The translations under genes were made by a program, and so were the position numbers. The notes beneath the pieces were generated by a model, which saw only the letters and a program-made list of their open reading frames with translations, was not told where the DNA came from and did no database searches. Positions 9,087-18,046 of a stretch of DNA of 64,000 nt are shown here, piece after piece (within the stretch, counting starts at the first letter, position 1; each line of letters starts with the position of its first letter). Where the stretch lies: positions 246,879 through 310,878 of the forward strand of contig NZ_JAHZTC010000002.1 of the NCBI RefSeq assembly GCF_019599265.1, read 5' to 3'. The stretch is from Pontibacter sp. HSC-14F20. GTDB lineage: Bacteria; Bacteroidota; Bacteroidia; Cytophagales; Hymenobacteraceae.

Positions 9087-11207
9087 CTACCACACTACTG
9101 CCAGCGTAAAGGCCAGCACGATAATCGGGAAGATATAATGCTGGTAAATGCTTGCCAGGCGGCTTTCAGTGTTATGCTTCTTGCGCTTGACAAATCGCAA
9201 AATAGAAGTGCCGATCAGGGAGGTGATCATGACATAAGTGAAAATAAAGATTTTGTCTGAAATAGTGGCGAACTCCATTTCCGGTTTGTAGGCTGAGAAG
9301 TAGAGGGCAATGGAAGCGAGCAGCGACGTGACCTGTATTGCCTCGAGAGTTTCGAAGCGGAGCAGCGGTATAAACACAGAAAAATAAGTGATGATCAGGA
9401 TGACGAGCAGTGGGGTGAAGACCTTCAGAAAAAAATCGATACGTGCCCTGGAGAGCACATAGGTATAGTTGAATTTATAAAAAGGGATGGTGTGGCGCGA
9501 TAGCTCAAAGGTGTTGACAGAGCTGATAATGTCATGATCGAATCCTACGTAATGGGCATTATAATTCCAGCCTTTCACCTGGAATGTTGTGTCGCGGGAG
9601 GCGGGATGGGAGGGTTGCACCAGAAAAGGCTGCAGAGCGCTGGCCGGCTGAAACGAAATAGAAAAGCGTTGTCTGTCAAACGGGTATTGGCGCAGGTCAG
9701 GCTCGAAAATAAACTTGCCGGATATTTTGTACAGGTAATTATACAGGGCCATATCGCCGGGCACACTGCGCTGACGCACCAGTTTAATATCCAGCAGGTA
9801 GTCGTGGCTGGTTTCGCTGCGGGCAGCATTCGTAAAGTCCAGCTGGTCAACCGAGAATCGGGCTGCTGAGGTCACCTCCAGGTAAAATGAAGCATAGAAG
9901 CTCCCTTCGATATCGCTTATCCGGTTGATCTGCACCAGGTCCATGTGGGTATAGAGCACAGGTATGTTGTGCAGGGTATCTTCCAGGAACATGTACTGCC
10001 TTGGCGCCAGAATATGCTGTGACGCATTGGGTGGTTTCCAGGCAAGCAGCACATCTCCGGCAATGGCTTTTTCAGGCGTGAAGTACCAGTCATCGAACCA
10101 GCCCCTGTAGATGCGCCCGGCTCCCATATACTGCTGCATGCCCTGGTTTATGAGCTCTCTGATAGGTATATTGACACTGTCAACTGCACCCGCCGATCGG
10201 GCAGCCTCCACCAGTATACCGATGCTGTCAGCAAGGCGGGCTCCAAAACTGAGTTGCAATTCCAGGGTCTGTCCATACCTGATCTCTTTTTGAAAAGTCG
10301 GAATCTGCTCCTGCAGCCGCAGGTTCAGGGTACCCGGTATACCTACTACGTTGAGGTCATATAACTCGCCGGCCTGCTGCCCGTCGGTTTGGGAAGCCAC
10401 AAAACCCAGGTCGCCCAAAGCTGTGTAGATGGGCATGGTGAGGCCACTCTTCCGGAGTTCCTGTACAAGGTATGAGGTAATTCCGCTTTCGAAAGAGAGC
10501 ACCAGAAAATCAGCGTTATCGGTACGCAGTGCCTGGCTAAGCGAGTCGATGTCAGCAGCGGTATAGTGGTGGTCTCCTGCAAACCACTGCTCATGCACAA
10601 GCGCCTTATCCAGGTTCTGACTCACTACTTCCTGCATTTTACCGAAAATCGCGATCGAGTATAAATCTGCTGCCTTGCCAACAAATGCCGGACGATCGTA
10701 ATCTGCCAGCAGCTCCCCAAACACAGAAGCCACGTCTACGATACTTCGTTCCGCTGTATACATCGTAGGGTACTCGCTGAACAGTGGGGTAAGGGCAAAA
10801 CCGCCGACGAAAGGAATACGCGCTGGCCCAACTAGCTCTGAGATAGCTTTGGAACGGGTGGAACTCCAGCAACCTACATAACCGATGAGGTGTTTGTCGT
10901 TCATGGTTTCGCGCACTACCTGGCGGGCCGTTTCAGAACTGCCCTTGTCATCCAGGTATTTTACCCGCAGTTCGCGCCCCTGCACACCGCCCTGCCGGTT
11001 TACCTGCTCCAGTTTTTTGCTGATGATCAGTTTCACAACATCTGTATCGCCCGCCCTAAGCTCGATTGTATTGAGGATCACCCCGATAGTATAATACCCG
11101 CGCAGCCGGTTGTAGCTCGTAAAATGTTGAAATACCAGGTAGAGCACCAATAAGAGCCCTGCTAGCAGTACGATTGTTTGTTTAGTAGAAAGGAGCTTTG
11201 TGCGCAT
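9087..11207 (-). CDS. Periplasmic-binding-protein / pentameric ligand-gated ion channel fusion (706 aa)
   Basis: The protein joins two receptor modules. Residues ~10-27 are a membrane anchor. Residues ~38-365 resemble the type I periplasmic binding proteins of branched-chain amino acid transporters (YYTIGVILN, then VNRQGGVQGRELRVKYLDDKG). From ~415 the sequence turns into the beta-rich extracellular domain of Cys-loop/pro-loop channels, with the signature QYPFDRQ at 507-513 but no flanking cysteines. Four helices follow: M1 (591-613, with FTPLLVILIITYFSVFI), M2 (about 620-638, with acidic E619/E622 and polar S628 and S632), M3 (650-671) and M4 (689-706). Topology is consistent: binding modules in the periplasm, pore in the inner membrane. 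It should form a pentamer that opens on ligand binding. The ligand (amino-acid-like) and a cation preference are inferences. Confidence 0.88.
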   Translation of the reverse strand: MRTKLLSTKQTIVLLAGLLLVLYLVFQHFTSYNRLRGYYTIGVILNTIELRAGDTDVVKLIISKKLEQVNRQGGVQGRELRVKYLDDKGSSETARQVVRETMNDKHLIGYVGCWSSTRSKAISELVGPARIPFVGGFALTPLFSEYPTMYTAERSIVDVASVFGELLADYDRPAFVGKAADLYSIAIFGKMQEVVSQNLDKALVHEQWFAGDHHYTAADIDSLSQALRTDNADFLVLSFESGITSYLVQELRKSGLTMPIYTALGDLGFVASQTDGQQAGELYDLNVVGIPGTLNLRLQEQIPTFQKEIRYGQTLELQLSFGARLADSIGILVEAARSAGAVDSVNIPIRELINQGMQQYMGAGRIYRGWFDDWYFTPEKAIAGDVLLAWKPPNASQHILAPRQYMFLEDTLHNIPVLYTHMDLVQINRISDIEGSFYASFYLEVTSAARFSVDQLDFTNAARSETSHDYLLDIKLVRQRSVPGDMALYNYLYKISGKFIFEPDLRQYPFDRQRFSISFQPASALQPFLVQPSHPASRDTTFQVKGWNYNAHYVGFDHDIISSVNTFELSRHTIPFYKFNYTYVLSRARIDFFLKVFTPLLVILIITYFSVFIPLLRFETLEAIQVTSLLASIALYFSAYKPEMEFATISDKIFIFTYVMITSLIGTSILRFVKRKKHNTESRLASIYQHYIFPIIVLAFTLAVVW

Positions 11208-11309
11208 GCACAGCGATGAGAAATCCGATACAGGTATAGCAGCAGGTATGGCATGGTGCGGACCATGATGCGGTGTGTATAGTTATATACGGTTTTTTCA
11301 GAGGGAATG

Positions 11310-11672
11310 CTAACGCGGTTGTTCGGCTTCAGGTTTTCTGGGTTGCCAGGGGAAACGCCCTTCGAGCTCTACCTGCAGCGACAGGCTCAGAAAAGTACGA
11401 ATCAGCACGACCAGGCCAAGTGTGAGCACACGTTCCAGGGAAGGCTCTGTCACCACAGTGGCAATAATGTCGGCGGCAACCAGTATTTCCAGCCCCAGCA
11501 GAATTGCTTTGCCGAGTTCGTGGCGCAACAAAATGTAGGAGCGGTGGGAATTGTGGCGGAGCGGAAAAATAAAGCGGAAAAGCGCAATGGCAGCCCCGAT
11601 CGCTATGATCAGGACTCCAATTGCTTCGATGGCACGGGCAGCGTATTCTATGTACAGCCGAAAGTCGTGCAT
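11310..11672 (-). CDS. DUF1622 family membrane protein (120 aa)
   Basis: A small inner-membrane protein with three hydrophobic segments: AIEAIGVLIIAIGAAIALF (~13-31), KAILLGLEILVAADIIATVV (~60-79) and TLGLVVLIRTFLSLSLQVEL (~88-107). The LEILVAADII and VLIRTFLS...VELEGRFPW motifs are those of DUF1622, a family without known function. It starts 8 bp after the metallo-beta-lactamase-fold gene stop, so the two are co-transcribed, and the channel gene follows 102 bp downstream on the same strand. Possible involvement in ion homeostasis comes only from this neighbourhood. Confidence 0.85.
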   Translation of the reverse strand: MHDFRLYIEYAARAIEAIGVLIIAIGAAIALFRFIFPLRHNSHRSYILLRHELGKAILLGLEILVAADIIATVVTEPSLERVLTLGLVVLIRTFLSLSLQVELEGRFPWQPRKPEAEQPR

Positions 11673-11680
11673 GTGAGGTA

Positions 11681-12454
11681 TTATTTTTTGTCGGTTTCCG
11701 GGTACCAGTTGCGCAGGCGTACGTCTATCTTTTTATCTCCTTCGTTTACCTTTCGTTTAAAAGCTTCCACATCGCTCAGCCCGTCCTGACCCCGGTAGTG
11801 ATACGGGTATACGATGGCTGGCTTAAACTCGAGCACCGCCGAAGCAGCCTGGTCGATGTCCATGGTATAGGGCAGGTTCATGCAGACAAAAGCTATGTCG
11901 ATGTTGCGGAGAGCCCGCATCTCGGGTATGTCTTCGGTGTCGCCTGACAGGTAGACGGCTTTATCGGCGAACTGCAGCACGTAGCCATTGCCACGGCCTT
12001 TGGTGTGGCGGGCGTCCTCGGTTTCGGGCAGGTTATACATAGGTATAGCGGAGATGCCTATACCTGACTGCTCGGTTTTCTGGCCATTATTCAGCACCAC
12101 CACCCGGTTTTTGTAACTGGCAGGGAGCTTGTCGGCTACGGCCTGTGGCACTACAAAGGTTGCCTTGCTGGTATTCAGCGACTCTAGCGTTTTCATGTCG
12201 AGGTGATCGCCGTGGATGTCGGTGATAAGGATAAGATCGGGTGTGGCTATACCTGTAAATACTTCTGCTCCGCCATAGGGATCTACGTAAATGGTTTTGC
12301 CGCCCCATGTCAGGGCTACAGTGCCGTGCAATACGGGCTGAATGGTGACCGGGCCTTTGCTCGTTTCAATTTTATCGGGACTATTTTTTTGTTGCGCCTG
12401 CACACTTAAAAACAGCAGTACGCCTGCCAGCATGAGCATGGATTTTAATTTCAT
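11681..12454 (-). CDS. Metallo-beta-lactamase-fold hydrolase, UlaG/UPF0173-like (257 aa)
   Basis: A secreted hydrolase: signal peptide MKLKSMLMLAGVLLFLSVQA, then a metallo-beta-lactamase fold. Visible metal-site elements are DIHGDHLD (His81, Asp83, His84; the first histidine of the usual HxHxDH is Asp79), the YLSGDTED loop carrying the bridging aspartate and YPYHYRG near the C-terminus. The early TWGGKTIYVDPYGG is typical of the UlaG-like branch (L-ascorbate-6-phosphate lactonase relatives and UPF0173), not of true beta-lactamases. The substrate is unknown. It precedes the DUF1622 gene closely (8 bp). Confidence 0.88.
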   Translation of the reverse strand: MKLKSMLMLAGVLLFLSVQAQQKNSPDKIETSKGPVTIQPVLHGTVALTWGGKTIYVDPYGGAEVFTGIATPDLILITDIHGDHLDMKTLESLNTSKATFVVPQAVADKLPASYKNRVVVLNNGQKTEQSGIGISAIPMYNLPETEDARHTKGRGNGYVLQFADKAVYLSGDTEDIPEMRALRNIDIAFVCMNLPYTMDIDQAASAVLEFKPAIVYPYHYRGQDGLSDVEAFKRKVNEGDKKIDVRLRNWYPETDKK

Positions 12455-12539
12455 AGGTTTAATTTTTTCGGTTAATTTTTCGTTTTGCTTTAAAGGAATC
12501 GTAACAGGTAGTCGGGCCTTTGGTTTTAACAGAACCTTT

Positions 12540-13910
12540 TTACTGTGCTTTTTCCAGTTTTTTTAATTCACTGGTCAGGTAGGTTTTGGGCAGAAAGGTA
12601 TGGCCGATGAGCACACCCTCTATGCGCTGGGTATGAGAAACATCCTGCAAAGGGTTGCCATTGAGGAGCAGCAGGTCGGCAGCAGCACCCACTTTCAGCA
12701 CACCAATGTCATCGCGCTTCAGAAATTTGCCTACGTTAACCGTGCCAGTTTTAAGCGCCTCATAAGGGCTGAGCCCGGCTGCTACCAGGTATACCAGTTC
12801 CTTGTGCGTGGAAATGCCTGGTACGTTAAACACCTGCGGCGCATCGCAGCCCAGCAGCAAACCAACCTGATTGTCGTTGCAGGCTTTGATGAGTTTCCGG
12901 CGGAGCTCCACATACCTGTCAAGCGCAGCAGCAGCGTAGCGCGGATCGGCCATTAGTTTTTGTTTGGAGGCCACCCAGTTCTGCACGGTTTTAGGGTTCA
13001 TGTATCTCATCTCCGGCTTTTTGCCCAATACTTCAGGCGACTCGGCTGCTGATATCCAGCGTTCGGCAAGTGCCTGTGTAGGCACTACCCAGATGTTTTT
13101 TTCCCGCAAAGCGTTCATCAGTTTAGGTATACGGGTGGTATCTGCCTGGTCTGCTATGTACATGGCAAACAGGCCAGCCTCCTGCTCAGCTATAGCCTCC
13201 AGTCCCGGCACCAGACTTTCGATGAAACCATCCATGTGATCGATGGAAGCGTAGCCCGCTTCAATGGCCCGCCAGACACCTACCTCGTAAGACACATGGC
13301 CCGCAAAAGGCATCCTACTCTGGTTGGCTGTGCCGGCGATGGCGGCAAAGGTCTCGGGAGTGAGTCCTGGGTGCAGTTTCAGGAAATCGTAGCCTGCCTG
13401 CTTTTGCTGTTTTACCATGGCGACACCGGCTTCCGGGGTTTTAACACTGTTGCCATTCAGCGAGGGGCCGGAGGTATAGAAGCGGGGACCGATCAGTTCA
13501 CCGGATTGTAATTTGCTGCGCAGCTCGAGGTGGCGCGGATGCCCCAACATACCCCGTATAGTGGTGATGCCGTGCAGCGAAAAAAGCTGCAGTACCTCTT
13601 TCATCTGCTCCATATTATCGACAGGGGGCACGTGCGCGTGCATTTCGGCCAGGCCGGGCATCAGGTACTTTCCGGTGCCATCCACGATGTGCGCATTTTT
13701 GCTGTGCTTTACCTTGCCGGGACTTCCAATGGCTGTTATCTTTCCATCTTTTACCACCACTGTCTGGTCCTCGATCACCTGCTCCTTATCCATCGGAATG
13801 ATGTTTACGGACCGAAACACTACTTCGCGGTCGCGGGAGCTAATGGGCTGCTGTGCTAAAGCAGGGTATAGGTTCAGGAGAAGAAGCAAGAGTATGAAGT
13901 AAGCTTTCAT
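12540..13910 (-). CDS. Secreted amidohydrolase, imidazolonepropionase/prolidase-like (456 aa)
   Basis: A TIM-barrel metal-dependent hydrolase with an N-terminal signal peptide (ILLLLLNLYPALAQ). Metal-binding features of the amidohydrolase superfamily are the H-x-H in MPGLAEMHAHVP, a candidate lysine in FLKLHPGL, AGHVS and SIDHMDG histidines and the late aspartate in LLGCDAPQ. The C-terminal half has the usual ALKTGTVNVGKFL and VGAAADLLLLNGNPL segments that close the small beta-sandwich domain. Length fits secreted amidohydrolases of Bacteroidota, which often act on peptides or cyclic amides; the substrate is not identifiable. It lies 85 bp upstream of the metallo-hydrolase on the same strand and may lead that operon. 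Confidence 0.9.
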   Translation of the reverse strand: MKAYFILLLLLLNLYPALAQQPISSRDREVVFRSVNIIPMDKEQVIEDQTVVVKDGKITAIGSPGKVKHSKNAHIVDGTGKYLMPGLAEMHAHVPPVDNMEQMKEVLQLFSLHGITTIRGMLGHPRHLELRSKLQSGELIGPRFYTSGPSLNGNSVKTPEAGVAMVKQQKQAGYDFLKLHPGLTPETFAAIAGTANQSRMPFAGHVSYEVGVWRAIEAGYASIDHMDGFIESLVPGLEAIAEQEAGLFAMYIADQADTTRIPKLMNALREKNIWVVPTQALAERWISAAESPEVLGKKPEMRYMNPKTVQNWVASKQKLMADPRYAAAALDRYVELRRKLIKACNDNQVGLLLGCDAPQVFNVPGISTHKELVYLVAAGLSPYEALKTGTVNVGKFLKRDDIGVLKVGAAADLLLLNGNPLQDVSHTQRIEGVLIGHTFLPKTYLTSELKKLEKAQ

Positions 13911-14037
13911 GGGGGAGGGGCGTTTGGGTATACCTGTTTCGTTAAACTAAAACTTCACTGCGTTATACTACTGTAAGCTTAAACGTAAAGTTTTCGGATA
14001 AGTAGATCAACCGCCGGTACTGTTATTACTAAAAAGC

Positions 14038-14069
14038 AAAAGCCACCAGATCGGGGACCGGTGGCTTTT
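14038..14069. terminator. Strong bidirectional hairpin terminator
   Basis: A perfect 10-bp stem (AAAAGCCACC / GGTGGCTTTT) with a 12-base loop lies 23 bp beyond the stop codon of the ABC ATPase gene. The T-run follows on either strand. Confidence 0.85.
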
Positions 14070-14091
14070 ATACCTGAGGATATTCGGTCTG

Positions 14092-14793
14092 CTATACCGT
14101 AAAGTAGGCTTCCAGTGCCTGCAGGGTGTCTTGGGTGGTTTGCATGTCCTGCACAACTTTTCCTTTTTCCAGAATAACAATGCGTCTGCAAACCTCTGTT
14201 ACGTGGCTGAGGTCGTGGCTGGATATAAGCATGGTCATGCCGTGTTGCTCGTGCAGGTTGCGAAGCAAATTCTTAAGCCTGATCTGCGAGGTGGGGTCGA
14301 GGTTGGCGAAGGGCTCGTCCAGGATCAGGAGTTCAGGGTGCGAGAGTGCGGCGGCGGCTATACCTACTTTTTTCTGGTTTCCCTTCGAAAAGTCGCGGAT
14401 GTATTTGCGCTGCTGCAGAATCTCGCCATTGAACAGGTCCATAAATGGTTGCAGCCGCTCCTGTATGTCGCCGGTAGATAAGCCATGGAGGTCGCCGATA
14501 AATTTAAAGTACTCTTCTGGCGTGAGGTAGTCTATCAGAAATCCCTCGTCGAGGTGCGAGCCGGTATAGTATTTCCAGGCATCGGTATGCGCTACCGGCA
14601 TACCTTTGGAGGTAACCACCCCGGTGGTAGGGCGCACCAGGTCCAGCAGCATCCGGAACAGGGTGGTTTTGCCAGCTCCGTTGTTTCCCACCAACCCAAT
14701 CGTTTCGCCGGGCGCCACATGCAGTGTTTTTATGTCCACGACGGTGGTGTCGCTGTATGCTTTTACGAGATCCTTTACTTCAATCATATTCAT
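14092..14793 (-). CDS. ABC transporter ATP-binding protein (233 aa)
   Basis: This is the cytoplasmic ATPase of an ABC exporter whose permease is the DUF5687 protein just upstream (39-bp gap). All motifs are intact: Walker A GNNGAGKTT, signature-type FSKGNQKKVG, Walker B LLILDEPFANLDP and the switch histidine in SSHDLSHV. The length is that of a single nucleotide-binding domain. Translation can start at 14793 or two codons later (MIEVKDL). The pair resembles drug/lipid or bacteriocin-type exporters, but the substrate is unknown. Confidence 0.95.
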   Translation of the reverse strand: MNMIEVKDLVKAYSDTTVVDIKTLHVAPGETIGLVGNNGAGKTTLFRMLLDLVRPTTGVVTSKGMPVAHTDAWKYYTGSHLDEGFLIDYLTPEEYFKFIGDLHGLSTGDIQERLQPFMDLFNGEILQQRKYIRDFSKGNQKKVGIAAAALSHPELLILDEPFANLDPTSQIRLKNLLRNLHEQHGMTMLISSHDLSHVTEVCRRIVILEKGKVVQDMQTTQDTLQALEAYFTV

Positions 14794-14832
14794 TTCTTTT
14801 CAGGTATAGCTGAATGTTTTTTGTCTTAATTA

Positions 14833-16308
14833 TTAGTGCTGTCTGTAGCCTGCGGCCAGGATATATTTTCTGTCCTCGAGTCGCTTGGCCATCATACGAA
14901 GCAACTGGCGGTGGAAGGCAATGCCCAGAGCTCCAATGAGAGCGATGGCAAAAATTCCCCACTGCGGAATATCCATTAGCGAGAAAGGCAGGAAAATAGC
15001 AATCGGCCCCAGCACCATGGGCAGCATCATCACAAACTTGGATGCCCCTACGCCTTGCCAGTTAAAGGCAGAGCCACTGCTCAGGTCGAGGCGTTCTTTG
15101 TTGAGCGCTGCAAAGTAAAGGATCAAGATGCTGTTCACGCCAATGTTAAAGACGCAGCTTGCCAGGTTGATCAGAAGCACTTTTGTGCCAAAAAAGCCAT
15201 AAGGGAGCGTGAGTACGGTGACCAGGAGTACGGAAGGCACAAACATGAGGTATTTCGCTTTCACGTACTGGTACATCGAAATGGGTCTGGTAAGCAGGGC
15301 ATCGAAGTGGCTGCTTTGCCAGCCGGGTACAAACTGACCGTAGTTGAACATCGGGCTACCCGTCACGAAAATGCCCACAAAAATGAGCATACCCCAGCCC
15401 TCCAGGTATACCTTGTTGGTATAGAAGATGAGGCCGTAGAACAGCATGAAAGACGAAATCGTGGCGATGGATTTCGGTCGTTTGTTTCGCCAGATCAGCT
15501 TTAACTCCAGCGCAATCAGCTTGCCGATATCGCCGAACCTGTTCAGGAAAGCCATGTCGTTTCCTTCTACCGAAGACACCTTTTTAATGAATATTTCCTC
15601 CGGGTAAAGGTGTTGCATAAGGTACCGGAAGTTGAGCAGGTATACGCCTGTCAGGCCCAGCAATGGCACCAGCACAAGCCAGGGCTGCTGCAGCAGAGCA
15701 TCAAAAGCCACAGTAGAAGCCTGGCGAAGTGACAGCACCTGCATGTAGTCGAGTAAAATAAGGCCCCCCACCACAAGGGCGAGCAGCAGTGTGATTTTCG
15801 GGTTTGAAGTTAGCTGCCGCTTAAAGTAGATCAGGATAAAATTGTTGGTAAAGGTGAGCAGCAGCAGGGAAGCCAGCCAGACCAACGCTATACCTATGCC
15901 ATGTGTCGGCACCACCGAACGCAGCATAAAAGGCACAAACACCAGCAGCATGAGCAGATTGAACACACTCGGTATGGAGCGTAACAGCACAAAGTGAACA
16001 AGTTTTTCCCGCTTCAGGGGCAGGTGCAGGTAGGGTTGGATGGCCAGCACCGGCAGGTCCTGCAGCATAAAGCGAGACACCAGGTCTATCAGAAAATAGA
16101 AGAGCAGAAAGCTGTTAAATGAGTCTACCGGGCTTTGGTTGGGGTAAAGCTCGGCTAGTATCTTATGGCTAAAAAAGCCAAGGGCGATAAAGACGAGGGC
16201 AAAATAAACGATGAGGAATCCGAGTATAATATTCACCACCAGGCTTTTCTGAAAAGCCGGGGATCGTTGGGCCTGCTTCCACTGCAGGTTGAGGAGAGTT
16301 CCAAACAT
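14833..16308 (-). CDS. DUF5687 ABC-2-type permease (491 aa)
   Basis: A polytopic inner-membrane protein with about ten hydrophobic helices (for example IILGFLIVYFALVFIALGFF and LLALVVGGLILLDYMQVL). The opening MFGTLLNLQWKQAQRSP and the mid-protein LKLIWRNKRPKSIATISSF are characteristic of DUF5687, the permease partner of single-domain ABC ATPases in Bacteroidota. It directly precedes the ATPase gene, so the two form one transporter. The cargo is not predictable. Confidence 0.88.
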   Translation of the reverse strand: MFGTLLNLQWKQAQRSPAFQKSLVVNIILGFLIVYFALVFIALGFFSHKILAELYPNQSPVDSFNSFLLFYFLIDLVSRFMLQDLPVLAIQPYLHLPLKREKLVHFVLLRSIPSVFNLLMLLVFVPFMLRSVVPTHGIGIALVWLASLLLLTFTNNFILIYFKRQLTSNPKITLLLALVVGGLILLDYMQVLSLRQASTVAFDALLQQPWLVLVPLLGLTGVYLLNFRYLMQHLYPEEIFIKKVSSVEGNDMAFLNRFGDIGKLIALELKLIWRNKRPKSIATISSFMLFYGLIFYTNKVYLEGWGMLIFVGIFVTGSPMFNYGQFVPGWQSSHFDALLTRPISMYQYVKAKYLMFVPSVLLVTVLTLPYGFFGTKVLLINLASCVFNIGVNSILILYFAALNKERLDLSSGSAFNWQGVGASKFVMMLPMVLGPIAIFLPFSLMDIPQWGIFAIALIGALGIAFHRQLLRMMAKRLEDRKYILAAGYRQH

Positions 16309-16388
16309 AAGGTATAGGGTAAATAGCTTTTTAAATATTCTAAAAAAACCTTAAAAAGCCAAGCCCCATGTACCCAGGCAGCAAGAAA

Positions 16389-17864
16389 TTATTGAACAGC
16401 GATAATGCTCACGTTGATTTCGTCTATAGCCCCTTTTTCTTCTTCGTCATAGATTATCTTGTCGATCACAATGCTGTTTCCTTCTTCAGTGCTTAAAAGA
16501 ATGTCAATGAACTCGCCTACCCCGAAACTTCCTAAAGGAGCGTCGTGCATGCGGGCATAAATGATGGCATCCGGAGAGAAGTATTTACGGATAGGTGTTC
16601 GCCAGCGGTCGCGTACCTGCAGCGGTATTTCTTCGTTAAGCAGGCCGTTCAGGTATCCTTCCAGACTGGTTGGCTGAGGGTAAGCAGGCTGCACCGAACG
16701 TGATGGAGCGGGTTTAGTAGCCTGTGGGATATGTTTTGGAGGCGTTATTGTTTTCGTTTTTTGGGTGCTCGGTCTGTTGGTTGGTGTATCTGGTTTGGTC
16801 ACAGCCGGAGTGTTCGCGGTGGTGGTTGAGTCTGTGATGACAGGCTTGCCCGGGACGTTGGTAGGTAAATCGGATTCAGCAGCCACTTCCTTGTCAGGTG
16901 CCTGCCATACCAAAAAGTAATAAGCAGTGCCCAGGGCAGCGGCCAGAATCAGCAAAAACAAAATAGGCCATAGCCAGGACCTTTTCTTATACACAATCGA
17001 TTCAGCCGTGACATTGCCAAAGGTGCCGTATGATTTCCATTTGCCATATTCCAAATAGTAACTAGCTTCCTCTACGAGCACTTGTGCTGTGGGTCTCTTC
17101 TCCGGATCGGGGTGCAGGCATGCCCGCACCAGGTTGCTCAAAATACGGGAATAGGGATCAGGAATGATCGGGATTTCCGCTCCCTGACTCAGGCTTAATC
17201 CCCCATTACCCAGCCACGGTGTTTCGCCGGTGCACAACTCATACAAGCTCACACCGAATGCAAATATGTCGCTGGCACCAGCATGCACCGGGTGAGGACC
17301 AAATAATTCCGGAGCGGCGTAGGCGGTATCCTGCGCCAGTGGCGTACCGGTGGCGCGGTGCAGGAGGGTACGAAGTTGGCTGCTCAATGCAGGTACGGCT
17401 AAAAGGTAATTTCCCGGCGCATCCAGTATAAAGTTGTCCGGATTTATCTTCCGGTGTGACACAGAAGGTTGTTGTGTGTGCAGGTACTCCAGCGCACTAC
17501 CTACTTGATAGATCAGCCGGGCAACTTCTCTTTCCGGGAGCGTAGCAGCCCGCGCCAGGGTATATTGTGACTGTAGCGGTGCTACTTCAAAAGGAATTCC
17601 CTGGTGTACGCCGAAATTAGAAGGTATAAGCAGATGAGGGTGCTGCAGCAAGGCCCGCTGTTCCTGTTCCCGTTGCAGCAACTCCAGACTGTGATGGTCG
17701 AGCCGGATGTGAGGCGCATACAGCCTCAGCGTTACCGGAGCCCCTTCTGACGTCCAGTCTTCTGCCTTCCAGACCTCTTCAACCGCTCCCGAGCTTAGCT
17801 GCTCCTTCAGTAAGTAATGTGTCGCAAAAATGCCGTTTGTTTCCGGTATACTCATAGAACCCAT
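16389..17864 (-). CDS. Membrane-anchored pseudokinase with periplasmic C-terminal domain (491 aa)
   Basis: The N-terminal ~270 residues have the fold order of a Hanks-type Ser/Thr kinase, but key catalytic residues are gone. The VAIK lysine position is Arg47 (VTLRL), the HRD aspartate is Lys139 (HRKINPDN, which also lacks the following lysine), and no DFG exists where LAVPAL (155-160) occurs. Structural landmarks survive: AAPELF (183-188), SDIFAFGVSLYELCTGETPW and a kinase C-lobe arginine in PEKRPTAQ. A membrane helix (about 295-320, SWLWPILFLLILAAALGTAY) and a Pro/Thr-rich linker lead to a ~95-residue C-terminal domain ending VSIIAVQ, predicted outside the inner membrane. It probably works as a binding or scaffolding sensor, not an enzyme. 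It lies 80 bp upstream of the ABC exporter genes on the same strand. Confidence 0.85.
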   Translation of the reverse strand: MGSMSIPETNGIFATHYLLKEQLSSGAVEEVWKAEDWTSEGAPVTLRLYAPHIRLDHHSLELLQREQEQRALLQHPHLLIPSNFGVHQGIPFEVAPLQSQYTLARAATLPEREVARLIYQVGSALEYLHTQQPSVSHRKINPDNFILDAPGNYLLAVPALSSQLRTLLHRATGTPLAQDTAYAAPELFGPHPVHAGASDIFAFGVSLYELCTGETPWLGNGGLSLSQGAEIPIIPDPYSRILSNLVRACLHPDPEKRPTAQVLVEEASYYLEYGKWKSYGTFGNVTAESIVYKKRSWLWPILFLLILAAALGTAYYFLVWQAPDKEVAAESDLPTNVPGKPVITDSTTTANTPAVTKPDTPTNRPSTQKTKTITPPKHIPQATKPAPSRSVQPAYPQPTSLEGYLNGLLNEEIPLQVRDRWRTPIRKYFSPDAIIYARMHDAPLGSFGVGEFIDILLSTEEGNSIVIDKIIYDEEEKGAIDEINVSIIAVQ

Positions 17865-17992
17865 GTATTCACATGGGGTAATACGGGAATGCGGGGTTTA
17901 GGTGGTAAAACGTATGGAGGGAACATTAGAAACATACTGTATTCGCTCTAAACCTAGAAGATGGAGATGGTGCTCCAACAGGAACATGGTTT

Positions 17993-18025
17993 AAAATAAA
18001 AGAGGACACGCTTGTACATGCCCTC
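17993..18025 (-). terminator. Hairpin terminator downstream of the T9SS gene remnant
   Basis: On the minus strand GAGGGCATG and CGTGTCCTC pair (nine positions, two G-T) around a six-base loop, followed by TTTTATTTT. It lies 22 bp past the end of the sorting-domain remnant, suggesting that the remnant was once the true gene end. Confidence 0.7.
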
Positions 18026-18046
18026 CTTCTCATTGTGCAACGGACC

